A stretch of DNA of 23,107 nt, from the IMG/VR virus record IMGVR_UViG_3300044825_000783, positions 1-23,107 of that record; one strand, 5' to 3'. The notes beneath the pieces are model-generated. The model was not told the origin of the DNA. It was given only the letters and a program-made list of their open reading frames with translations, and made no database searches. Positions 13,536 through 20,539 of this stretch are shown here, one piece after another; within the stretch, counting starts at the first letter, position 1; every line of letters begins with the position of its first letter. Source of the stretch: a virus. Position numbers and translations under genes: made by a program.

Positions 13536-13551
13536 CTCGGGCTAGCCCGAG
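13536..13551. promoter_or_regulatory. Perfect 16-bp palindrome between the terminators
   Basis: CTCGGGCT-AGCCCGAG is a perfect palindrome, and a third copy of CTCGGGC lies at 13561-13567. There is no U-tract on either side. It may be a protein-binding dyad or an additional RNA stem that protects the 3' end of the capsid transcript. Confidence 0.45.
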
Positions 13552-13567
13552 CCTAGCATACTCGGGC

Positions 13568-13596
13568 CAAAAAGAAAAGGCCCCCGAAGGAGCCTT
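13568..13596 (-). terminator. Main intrinsic terminator of the capsid gene
   Basis: In the transcript AAGGCUCC pairs with GGGGCCUU (eight pairs, one G-U) around a UUCG tetraloop, followed by UUCUUUUUG. The stem occupies 13577-13584 and 13589-13596. It lies about 50 bases after the capsid stop codon and is a textbook rho-independent terminator. Confidence 0.88.
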
Positions 13597-13600
13597 GAGG

Positions 13601-13639
13601 AACCCCGCTGGTGCGCATCGTTGAGAGGCGTGCGGGGTT
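13601..13639 (-). promoter_or_regulatory. Long-range stem immediately after the capsid stop codon
   Basis: AACCCCGC (13601-13608) and GCGGGGTT (13632-13639) form a perfect 8-bp stem with a 23-base loop. It starts 9 bases after the capsid stop and is stacked on the main terminator. It could stabilise the 3' end of this abundant message. Confidence 0.5.
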
Positions 13640-13648
13640 TGTTCTGGT

Positions 13649-14560
13649 TCAGCTTGCGCCGGGGGAGCCGAACATCCCCAAGGGATCAGACCATCCGAAC
13701 GAGTAACGCTCACGCGCCTTGTAGCGGTTGTTCCCCGTGTCGAAGTCGGCGTCCATCGAAGTCGCCAGGGGCACGCGCACGAAGTGCTTCAGGCCGTTCG
13801 GAACGTCGGTCTTGAGGAACCAAGCGTTCGTGTCGGTCAGGAAGTGGTTCACGGCATACCCTTCTGGGATGCTGCCGTTGTTCTTCAGCGCGTTGATGTC
13901 GTTGTCAGTCGTACCCACCCGGAGATTGGTCTCCAGCAGGCGCGTTGCAACGAACATCAGGGCCGGAGGAACGATCAGCTTCCGGGGCTTGGCAGCGATC
14001 AGCAAGCCCTTTTCGTCCGTCCACGCAGCAATCTGAATCACCGCGGCCTCCAAAGAGGTCTCGTTCAGATCCGAGGCCACCGTGGGGCGGTTGCTGTTGG
14101 TGCCACCAGAGGTCAGCGGGTGCGCCGTCGAGAACAGGCTGACCCCATCACCACCCGGGAAGGCAGCGTTGAAGCCATTGTTCAGGATGTTCGCGGCCTT
14201 GACCTGCTTGGAGTAGGACATTGCCCGGGCCAGAGCCTTGGTGTAGCGGGTGCTCAGACTGTCGTACAGATTGTCTTCCATCGCCTCCTCGGTGATGGAG
14301 AAACCCATAGCGATGGTCTCGTGGTTGTACCGCGCCGTCCACGCCTCTTGGGCATTGTCGTAGCGGATCGCCTGACCTTCGTTCTTCACCGGGGCAGCGG
14401 AGAAACCAGCGAGCTTGGTCTCCTCCTCGAAGGAACGGTCGGAGGTCTCCGTTTCGTAGATCTCCTTGTGCTCTTCGCCGTAGCGCTTGTACTCCAGACC
14501 GAACAGGGCGTTCAGACCAGGGAGCAGTTCCTTCAGTAGTTGTGCACGAGAAATTGCCAT
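13649..14560 (-). CDS. Major capsid protein
   Basis: The 303-residue protein forms the icosahedral head shell. The N-terminal helix (QLLKELLPGLNALFGLEYKR) is followed by a YETETSDRSFEEETKLAGF strand, FSITEEAMEDNLYDSLSTRY near 97-116, STAHPLTSGG near 143-152, a KPRKLIVPPALMFVATRLLE segment and a C-terminal ARERYSFGWSDPLGMF. This order fits HK97-fold capsid proteins of the Mu gpT-related type. It is preceded by AAGGAG and by the decoration candidate 12 bases upstream, and followed by strong terminators, as expected for the most abundant late product. There is no N-terminal delta domain; a separate scaffold candidate lies three genes upstream. Confidence 0.87.
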   Translation of the reverse strand: MAISRAQLLKELLPGLNALFGLEYKRYGEEHKEIYETETSDRSFEEETKLAGFSAAPVKNEGQAIRYDNAQEAWTARYNHETIAMGFSITEEAMEDNLYDSLSTRYTKALARAMSYSKQVKAANILNNGFNAAFPGGDGVSLFSTAHPLTSGGTNSNRPTVASDLNETSLEAAVIQIAAWTDEKGLLIAAKPRKLIVPPALMFVATRLLETNLRVGTTDNDINALKNNGSIPEGYAVNHFLTDTNAWFLKTDVPNGLKHFVRVPLATSMDADFDTGNNRYKARERYSFGWSDPLGMFGSPGAS

Positions 14561-14572
14561 GATGGATGCTCC

Positions 14573-15499
14573 TTAGACGCCAGCGGCGAGCAGGTACGAG
14601 TGATAGCCGAAGTTCCAGCCGACGATGACTTCGGGGTAGCCGACGAAGCTGACCGAAACACCGCTGGTGGCCGTGACGTTGGCGCTGACAGTGATAGTCG
14701 AGGTCGAAGTGACCACGCCCGTGACCGTCAAGTTGCTGCCCGGGGAACCCGCCGTGGTGCCGCTGATGCCAGCGATGACGCACTGCATACCCGGCTGGAT
14801 GCCTACGGTCGAGGAAACCGTGAAGGTCGTAGCGCCCGCAGGGGACGAGGACAGCGCCGTCTGCACCGTGACAGCCGTGTCAGGGACAAGCTGAATCACG
14901 CGCAGGCAGGGCGAGGTGGCCGAGCCCGTGCCAACCGTCTGGCGGATGTTGCCAGCCACCGACGAGGACACCGTGGGGTTTGCGCCCGACACAGCCATTG
15001 TCGAGTTGCCCGTCGTGGTGCTGCCCGCGTTTCCTGCAACGAGGAAGGCGTTGGACCCGACGAACGACGGCGACATGTAGCCGACGGTCGTCCCGGTGTT
15101 GGCCTGGGTGTTGGCCGAGCCTTGAGCCTGGGTGACCACCACAGCCTTGAACAGGGCATTGGGGTCGTCCACGACGTAGGCCACCGCATCCGGGGCGTTG
15201 GTCCCGGCAGGCCACTGCTCGTTGCGCAGCTTGCCGAAGATCGGGCCACCAGCCGGGGTGTACTCGCAACCGAGGAACACTCCGATGATGTCACCCGCCG
15301 TGGCAGCGGTGCGCGTGTTGGCGTTGTACGGGGTGATGATGGTGTTGCCAGCGGACAGGCCGACCACATCGCCCGTGAAGAGCCCAGTGTTGTAGCCTTG
15401 ACCGATGGAGATCATCCGAGTAGACCCGGCGAACGGAATACCGCCGCGCAGGTTGACCGGCTGTAGGCCGTAGGGCCCGTCAATGATGGGATAAGCCAT
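14573..15499 (-). CDS. Head decoration or accessory capsid protein candidate with beta-domain insertion
   Basis: The 308-residue protein starts MAYPIIDGPYGLQPVNLRGG, continues with a GLFTGDVVGLSAG strand and an AYVVDDPNALFKAVVV stretch near 107-122, and ends with PEVIVGWNFGYHSYL. Between about residues 207 and 287 lies a Thr/Ser/Val-rich segment (AGATTFTVSSTVGIQPGMQC and following) that looks like an inserted Ig-like beta domain. Its position directly before the capsid gene and 15-base spacing to the ATG of that cluster suggest head decoration or stabilisation. AGGAG lies just before the ATG. The family is not named with certainty. Confidence 0.72.
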   Translation of the reverse strand: MAYPIIDGPYGLQPVNLRGGIPFAGSTRMISIGQGYNTGLFTGDVVGLSAGNTIITPYNANTRTAATAGDIIGVFLGCEYTPAGGPIFGKLRNEQWPAGTNAPDAVAYVVDDPNALFKAVVVTQAQGSANTQANTGTTVGYMSPSFVGSNAFLVAGNAGSTTTGNSTMAVSGANPTVSSSVAGNIRQTVGTGSATSPCLRVIQLVPDTAVTVQTALSSSPAGATTFTVSSTVGIQPGMQCVIAGISGTTAGSPGSNLTVTGVVTSTSTITVSANVTATSGVSVSFVGYPEVIVGWNFGYHSYLLAAGV

Positions 15500-15510
15500 G
15501 TTTGCTCCTA

Positions 15511-15954
15511 TCAGGAACCGTTACCGAAAGACCCACGCGACGTGCTGCTCTTCTGTTCGGAGAACAACGGCATGCGAGGATCACTTTGACTGGTGAACTT
15601 GCTGTTCACCGAACTTGCTTGGCTGTTGGTCATATTGGCGTAGAACGCGGTGCGCTCATCCAACATTTCTTGCGGCATCTTGCATAGCATCAAACCACCG
15701 ACTTCGATGTTCCCCGTCTTGGCGTTAGCTTCATAAGCCAACTCAGGGTGATCTTCTGCCTTGACGGGCTCGTAACCCTCACGCAGTCGTTGCGACACAT
15801 TTGTTGGCTGAGACTCCCCAACCAGATGTGTCATCACCCACCGATAGCCCATACCGGGCTCCGGGGTCGGCTCGGGCAAGACAGAAGCTGGACGCCAACG
15901 ACGCTGCGTCTTCTCGCGGGTAGCGAGTTCTCGGGGCGTGCGGGTCTCAGCCAT
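15511..15954 (-). CDS. Small head-module protein of unknown function
   Basis: The 147-residue protein begins MAETRTPRELATREKTQRRW, has a PEPTPEPGMGYRWVMTHLVG stretch, then ELAYEANAKTGNIEVGGLML near 74-93 and LCKMPQEMLDERTAFY. The tail is Ser/Asn/Gly-rich. I know such proteins from scaffold-capsid gaps of environmental phages but cannot give a function. I chose ATG 15954, whose ATGGCTGA overlaps the scaffold stop by 8 bases, rather than the ATG at 15987, which would lie inside the scaffold gene. Confidence 0.7.
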   Translation of the reverse strand: MAETRTPRELATREKTQRRWRPASVLPEPTPEPGMGYRWVMTHLVGESQPTNVSQRLREGYEPVKAEDHPELAYEANAKTGNIEVGGLMLCKMPQEMLDERTAFYANMTNSQASSVNSKFTSQSDPRMPLFSEQKSSTSRGSFGNGS

Positions 15955-16897
15955 TCTGTTGCTCCAGTTTTGCCACGTTGCGGGCATACTCTTCCAAGGG
16001 GACGCCGAGGCGTCGGGCGATTGCTACTTGCGATTGCGTCAGCTTGATCTTCTTGGCTGACGTAGCTCTTTGCGTCGGTGCTACGACGGTTGCGGGCCGT
16101 TTGGCCGCTTCAGGCTTGGGAGCCTCAAACTTGTCCGGGAAGACCTGCCGGAGCCTGGAGTCGATGGTATCGAAGTACTCTTTCGACCCCGGGGTGTACC
16201 CGGATCTGACGAGTCGGTTATGCACGCCCGTCGCAAGACTCGTCATCTCATCGTCTTGCCCGAACCACGGGTTCCGTTGCTTCCAAGCCTCAGTGGCTGG
16301 GTCGATCTGCGGAACCGGCGCTTGCTGCGAGGGCTGTTGAGGCGCAACGGTATCACGTTGTTCTTCAGTTTGCAAGGGGGTAGGCTTCAACGCCTTGACC
16401 CGCTGCTGTGCAAACACCGCTTCGTTCAGCTTGGTCTGTGCTTCGACAAACGCCTCAGTGTCACCGGCCTCATGTGCAGCCTTCAGCGCTGCTTTGGCCT
16501 TCTCGACTTCGACATCTGCCAGACGCTGAGCCTGCGAGACAAAAGCCGTCGTACCAGTGCTGACCTGAGTCTTCAGCTTCTTGTTCTCTTCAAACAGCGT
16601 CTGCGCAGCGCGGACAGCTTCCTGATGCTGCCGCTCCAGTGCCTCTTTGGCACGCCGCTCGTCGTGGCGGGCGTGCGTCAATTCCTTGATCCGGTTACGA
16701 ACTTTCTCGCCATACTGCGCCAGTTCGTCGTCCGTGGGCTCCTCTACAGGCTTCTCCAAGGGCTTGCGGCCCTTGTCTTGCTCGGGGGTGTCGTCAACGA
16801 TCTCGATCTGAGTCTCGTCTTCAACCTCGAAATCCACCTTGTCGGTGGTTTTGTCGTCCTTGGGCTCGACCTCGTCAGGGAACTTAAATTCGCTCAT
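15947..16897 (-). CDS. Probable scaffolding protein
   Basis: The 316-residue protein is highly charged. Residues 1-60 are acidic (FEVEDETQIEIVDDTPEQ), and residues about 65-165 form a long Ala/Glu/Lys/Gln-rich helix predicted to coil. A Pro/Gln-rich linker follows (QQPSQQAPVPQ), then a more ordered region with NPWFGQDDEM near 212-221, and a basic C-terminal end (KKIKLTQSQVAIARRLGVPL). Acidic start, coiled-coil middle and basic capsid-binding end are typical of procapsid scaffolds. It lies in the canonical portal-scaffold-capsid order. The start overlaps the previous gene by 14 bases. Confidence 0.75.
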   Translation of the reverse strand: MSEFKFPDEVEPKDDKTTDKVDFEVEDETQIEIVDDTPEQDKGRKPLEKPVEEPTDDELAQYGEKVRNRIKELTHARHDERRAKEALERQHQEAVRAAQTLFEENKKLKTQVSTGTTAFVSQAQRLADVEVEKAKAALKAAHEAGDTEAFVEAQTKLNEAVFAQQRVKALKPTPLQTEEQRDTVAPQQPSQQAPVPQIDPATEAWKQRNPWFGQDDEMTSLATGVHNRLVRSGYTPGSKEYFDTIDSRLRQVFPDKFEAPKPEAAKRPATVVAPTQRATSAKKIKLTQSQVAIARRLGVPLEEYARNVAKLEQQNG

Positions 16898-17120
16898 CTT
16901 TGCTCCTCAGCAGTTCAACTTCTGCCTTCAGTTCACGTTTTTGGGTTTCCAAATAATGGAGATACGTGTTCTGTTCGTAAGAACGAGCCTTCAGTACGCG
17001 CTCCATGTTCTCGAAGCGGTTTGCCAACTTGCGAAGCTGCTCCGACATCTGCGTTAATTCGTACCAGAAGAAATCATCTGTTACGCCCAGGAACTCATTT
17101 TCTTCAATTGGGGGCTTCAT
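16884..17120 (-). CDS. Small coiled-coil protein
   Basis: The 78-residue product has an N-terminal ENEFLGVTDDFFWYELTQ stretch and then a continuous charged helix (heptad-like leucines in QLRKLANRFENMERVLKA and LHYLETQKRELKAEVELL). It probably oligomerises. The ATG overlaps the co-chaperonin stop by 4 bases and its end overlaps the scaffold start by 14, so it is coupled to head assembly genes. An assembly-chaperone or minor scaffold role is only a contextual guess. Confidence 0.65.
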   Translation of the reverse strand: MKPPIEENEFLGVTDDFFWYELTQMSEQLRKLANRFENMERVLKARSYEQNTYLHYLETQKRELKAEVELLRSKDERI

Positions 17121-17488
17121 GCTCGCGTGATCCCACGAGGGTCTTGCACCACAGCCTCCACCTGATCGTCGTTGATCAGACGGAACTCACGACCGTGAAT
17201 CTTGAAGCGCGTGCCCGCGTAGGCGCGGGTGATGACGAAATCGCCTTCTTTGCACCAGGGACCACTGGGGAACTTGTCCACGTCGCCATAGGCTTGGGGG
17301 CCCGCCTTGAGCACGAACAGCACCACGGTGCTGTGCTCCTCGACACGAACGGTCGTGTCCGCCTTCAGGATGCCGCTCTCGTATTTGTCCTCCACCTCCG
17401 GGAGGGCACACAGGAGCTTGTAGCCCGAGGGTTCAGGCAGTTGGCGAGCCTTTTCGGCGTCGAAGGTGTCATTGACTTCATCAATCAT
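17117..17488 (-). CDS. GroES-like co-chaperonin (Cpn10)
   Basis: The 123-residue protein should cap the host chaperonin GroEL during folding of a phage protein, as T4 gp31 does for its capsid protein. Residues 22-30 (GYKLLCALP) correspond to the first GroES strand. EVEDKYESGILKADT at 31-45 matches the GroES mobile loop, with I40-L41 as the hydrophobic GroEL-binding residues. GDFVITRAYAGTRFKIHGRE at 82-101 and FRLINDDQVEAVV to 114 match the C-terminal barrel. A YGDVDKFPSGPW insertion is longer than in bacterial GroES. ATG 17488 gives this length; the longer frame adds 16 residues with no homology. The site between portal and scaffold points to a role in head assembly. Confidence 0.87.
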   Translation of the reverse strand: MIDEVNDTFDAEKARQLPEPSGYKLLCALPEVEDKYESGILKADTTVRVEEHSTVVLFVLKAGPQAYGDVDKFPSGPWCKEGDFVITRAYAGTRFKIHGREFRLINDDQVEAVVQDPRGITRA

Positions 17489-17546
17489 GGTTCTCTCTTG
17501 CGGGCAGGTTGGCACCGTGGCTTGCCCGAGCACCACGGCGTGTGGT

Positions 17547-17563
17547 CCGGGTCGAAGACCCGG
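17547..17563 (-). promoter_or_regulatory. 7-bp hairpin ahead of the co-chaperonin gene
   Basis: CCGGGTC and GACCCGG form a perfect 7-bp stem with a 3-base TTC loop, in the 84-base gap between the 64-residue protein and the co-chaperonin. A second weak stem (ACCAC/GTGGT) is adjacent. There is no U-tract, so it may be an mRNA-processing or translation-control element. Confidence 0.4.
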
Positions 17564-17572
17564 GGTTGGGGG

Positions 17573-17767
17573 TTAATCGTCGTTGCGTTTGGCGACCTCA
17601 ATGAGGTCGAGGAGTTCGCGCTCGGCAAGTGTTAAGCCGTGGATGACGCCACAAGCGTAGCGGTACTCACCAAAGTCTTTGGCGGAGCCTCCGGCGATGT
17701 TGTCGGCCATGTTGTTGAGTTGCTCGCGGATCTTGGTGCGCAGCACCATCAGGATCTTCTCGTCCAT
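17573..17767 (-). CDS. Small conserved phage protein downstream of portal
   Basis: The 64-residue protein is helical and amphipathic: VLRTKIREQLNNMADNIAGG, then FGEYRYACGVIHGLTLAERE and LLDLIEVAKRNDD. The Y-R-Y-A-C-G-V-I-x-G-L-x-L-A-E-R-E motif recurs, as I recall, in small proteins behind phage portal genes. No catalytic motif is visible. The ATG lies 3 bases after the portal stop, so translation is probably coupled. Confidence 0.68.
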   Translation of the reverse strand: MDEKILMVLRTKIREQLNNMADNIAGGSAKDFGEYRYACGVIHGLTLAERELLDLIEVAKRNDD

Positions 17768-17770
17768 GTT

Positions 17771-20227
17771 TTAGCTCCCAGGGTTGCCGTTGCGGTTAGG
17801 TACAGGGCGTGGGCGTGAGGCAGTGAACACTTTGACGGCGCGATCCGCATCCTTGTTTTGTTTGTCAACGACAGTCTTGATGGTGGCCTTCTGGTTCTCC
17901 GACATGAGGCGTTCGCGGTCGAGCCTCAGGCGCTCCATCGCCACTTGGTAGTCCATCTGGTCGTTCTGAGCCTTCCGCTGACTGTCGCGCTCCTTGAGTT
18001 GTAGCTCTGCCTGGGCAATCTGAAGCTCAGGGTTCTGAGCCTGCTGTTGAGCGGCTTGCTGCGCCGCCTGGGCTTGGTTCATCACCAGCGTGCGTTGCGC
18101 GGCAGCGGCCAGCAGCGGGGCAAGGGCCTTCTCGTCCTCGGGCGAGATTGGCGCGGTCTCATCCTCGTCCAGCGCGGGCAGCGGCACCCCCAGCGACATC
18201 TCCACCTGTGCCCGGTACGAGAACCCAGCGTGCTCCGCGATGTGGGCCATGAGCGCAGCCATCATCTGCTGCGCCATCGGGTTCTGACCGATAGCCATCA
18301 TGACCTTCGGATCTTGCATGAACGCCTGATGCGCGGCGAGGTGCGCCTCGTGGTCTTGGTACGCGAACGCCTTGACGGGCTTGCCACGCAGCACGGCCAT
18401 GTTCTCGGTGATGGGGTCTTCCGGGCGTTTGTCCTCGGGTAGCTCCACGATCTTGTCCGCGTTCTTGATCCCCAGCACCTCCAACATCTGGCGGTGGAGT
18501 CGTGGCAGGTTGTAGATCTGCGGAGCCTGGGTCGAAAGCTGCAGCGCAGCTTGGTACTGCACCACCCGCTGGCTCATCGTGGCGGCGTTCGGATCACTGA
18601 CCGGGATCACCTCTACCAGGGAGTAGTCGCTGCGCCGCGCACGCGGCACCGCCGTGTCGGGCTCGTAGTCGTAGCTCTCCGGGGCGAAGTCCGCGATGAT
18701 CGCCTTCAGGAGCTTCAGCTCCTGCTTCATCGAGAAGTGCAGCCGCGCCTGCACCGCCGACATGATCTTGAGTTGGCGCTCCAGCAGCGCCAGGGTGGTG
18801 CCCACCGGGGCCTGGGCCGACATGTCGCTGACCTTCATGTCCGCCGTGGCGGCGAACCGTCGAGCCTCCTCCACGATGCCATTCAGCAGCCCCAGGAGCG
18901 TCTGAGACGGCTCCTTGTAGGGCAGGGGCATGATGTTGTCCCGCACCGTGCCTGAAGGCACGTCCACGTCCCTGAACTCCCCCGGCGCGATGGGAGTGTC
19001 GTCGCCTTTGATTCTCAACCCCCGGGCCTTCAGCCCTCCCGGGAGGTTACTCAGAGTCCCCGCATCGACAAGCTGGCGAGTCAGGCTCGTGGCGCTCTTG
19101 GCCGCGCCCCCGATGAGATGGATCAGCCCGAACCCGTAGGCCCCGAAGCCTGGGATGTACTGGTAGTGCACGAAGTGCTGACGCGGCTGGTAGGTGGTGT
19201 CATCCTCAAGCCAGTTCCGCCGAATGGCAAGCACCGCACCCGTGTCCTTGATCACGGTGACGACGTAGGGCCGCTCGATGGCGGTGGGGTTACCGTCCTT
19301 GTCCTTGTGCTCATCGCCCGGGATGCTCAACTCGACATGCATTTCCAGCAGTAGGAACCGATCATCATGGGTAGCGGCGAATCCCGTCTCCTCATCCTTG
19401 CGCTTTTGAATCTCATCAACGTTCTTGTTGGGCTCACCGATGTCGATGTCGCGGTAGAACCCAGCGTGTTGGAGGCGCAGGATGTCGTTCTTGGTCTTCC
19501 TCATCCGGTGCGTGATGCGCGGGCACGAGGCTAGCTCCGAGGTGCCGTATGGCAGGACAACGTCCTCGGCGGGGATAAAGGTCGAGATCTGACGGTCAAG
19601 GTTGGGGTCGAAGTAGACCTTTTTGAAGGCAGAACCGGAGATTGGCAGGTTCCAGAGCATCTTCTCATGCTCAGGGCGGTACTCCACCATGACTTCCGTC
19701 AACTGGTAGTTCATATCCGCCTGCACCCGCGCTGCAGCGTCTTCTTTCTGTCGAGTATGCTTTCCAATGATGTTGGTCTTCACCGGGCCTTGCGCCGGGA
19801 ACGACTCCATGATGGCCTCGCTCTGGAAGCGCACCACCGCTTCAGTGAGGATGGGCGAGAAGACGCCACAGGCACCAGACCACGGCTCAGTGCGCTCTTC
19901 ATACTTCAGCCCCAGGAGCTTCAGCCCATCAGCGTAGGTCTCTTCCCAGTCCTTCCGACTGCTAATGTCGTTGTCGTAGTCGCCCAACAAGTTGCCTGAA
20001 ATCTCCTCAAGCGTACCCTCGTCAAGGGTGTCGGCAAGGTTAGCCTCGAACCCTTCGTCAAGATCATCATCGCCCGGGGTGAGAGTGATCTCAAGGCCAT
20101 CGGCACCGACAGTGACACTGTCGGGATTCTCGATCTCGATCTCAATGTCGGGCACCTCTGGTGCCTCCAGCCCCGGTACAGGCGGCAGGCCCGTCGAGTA
20201 CAACGCTTTGTCGATATTTGTCGCCAT
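17771..20227 (-). CDS. Portal protein
   Basis: The 818-residue protein forms the dodecameric ring at the packaging vertex. Features in order are an acidic Asp/Glu-rich N-terminus (residues 20-100), a DWEETYADGLKLLGLKYEER segment near 113-132, WSGACGVFSPILTEAVVRFQ, ISGSAFKKVYFDPNL near 196-210 and a long central region with GAYGFGLIHLIGGAAKSATS (residues about 365-384). A Gln/Ala-rich C-terminal helix (QAQAAQQAAQQQAQ) may form the portal barrel. At over 800 residues it is large, as in SU10-like and other podovirus portals. It lies downstream of the terminase and a small protein and upstream of head genes. No clip or crown boundaries can be fixed by eye. Confidence 0.85.
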   Translation of the reverse strand: MATNIDKALYSTGLPPVPGLEAPEVPDIEIEIENPDSVTVGADGLEITLTPGDDDLDEGFEANLADTLDEGTLEEISGNLLGDYDNDISSRKDWEETYADGLKLLGLKYEERTEPWSGACGVFSPILTEAVVRFQSEAIMESFPAQGPVKTNIIGKHTRQKEDAAARVQADMNYQLTEVMVEYRPEHEKMLWNLPISGSAFKKVYFDPNLDRQISTFIPAEDVVLPYGTSELASCPRITHRMRKTKNDILRLQHAGFYRDIDIGEPNKNVDEIQKRKDEETGFAATHDDRFLLLEMHVELSIPGDEHKDKDGNPTAIERPYVVTVIKDTGAVLAIRRNWLEDDTTYQPRQHFVHYQYIPGFGAYGFGLIHLIGGAAKSATSLTRQLVDAGTLSNLPGGLKARGLRIKGDDTPIAPGEFRDVDVPSGTVRDNIMPLPYKEPSQTLLGLLNGIVEEARRFAATADMKVSDMSAQAPVGTTLALLERQLKIMSAVQARLHFSMKQELKLLKAIIADFAPESYDYEPDTAVPRARRSDYSLVEVIPVSDPNAATMSQRVVQYQAALQLSTQAPQIYNLPRLHRQMLEVLGIKNADKIVELPEDKRPEDPITENMAVLRGKPVKAFAYQDHEAHLAAHQAFMQDPKVMMAIGQNPMAQQMMAALMAHIAEHAGFSYRAQVEMSLGVPLPALDEDETAPISPEDEKALAPLLAAAAQRTLVMNQAQAAQQAAQQQAQNPELQIAQAELQLKERDSQRKAQNDQMDYQVAMERLRLDRERLMSENQKATIKTVVDKQNKDADRAVKVFTASRPRPVPNRNGNPGS

Positions 20228-20251
20228 GATGGGCTCCGGGGGTGTTAGGGG

Positions 20252-20530
20252 TCAGCGACGTTTCGTCGCACGGTTGGTCTTGGGGTTGTACACGAATTTG
20301 CCGCCAGGACTGGCCTTCTTGGCACGGTCGATGGCACGCTCTTCTGCGGTCATGTTGTCACGCGCACGGCCTGCGGCGGTCAGGTTGCCCTTCTCGTCCA
20401 TGTGCCCACGCTTCTGAAGGATGTTCACCGCCGCTTCGCGGGCATCACCCTGCATCCCACTGGCGCTGAGCTGAGCGGCGAGCCGGTCAACTAGCTGGTT
20501 CTTCCCCATGAATTTGGTGGTGATAGGCAT
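20252..20530 (-). CDS. Small basic protein between terminase and portal
   Basis: The 92-residue protein contains MGKNQLVDRLAAQL near the start, LQKRGHMDEKGNLTAAGRAR in the middle, a DNMTAEERAIDRAKK helix and YNPKTNRATKRR at the end. The motif order L-T-x-x-G-x-x-R-x-x-M-T-A-E-E-R-A is one I recall from proteins in this exact position of other phages. The basic end may touch DNA or the portal. It begins 9 bases after the large-terminase stop. Its function is unknown. Confidence 0.7.
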   Translation of the reverse strand: MPITTKFMGKNQLVDRLAAQLSASGMQGDAREAAVNILQKRGHMDEKGNLTAAGRARDNMTAEERAIDRAKKASPGGKFVYNPKTNRATKRR

Positions 20531-20539
20531 GGTGTTGGC

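Noticed and set aside
14540-15466. 308-codon plus-strand frame
   Set aside because: It is antisense to the decoration candidate, Arg/Gly/Ala/Asp-rich as expected from an antisense high-GC frame, and has no motif.
16070-17635. 521-codon plus-strand open frame
   Set aside because: It runs antisense over the scaffold, coiled-coil and co-chaperonin genes, whose products have clear motifs and coupled starts. High GC with few stops explains it; the translation has no recognisable domain.
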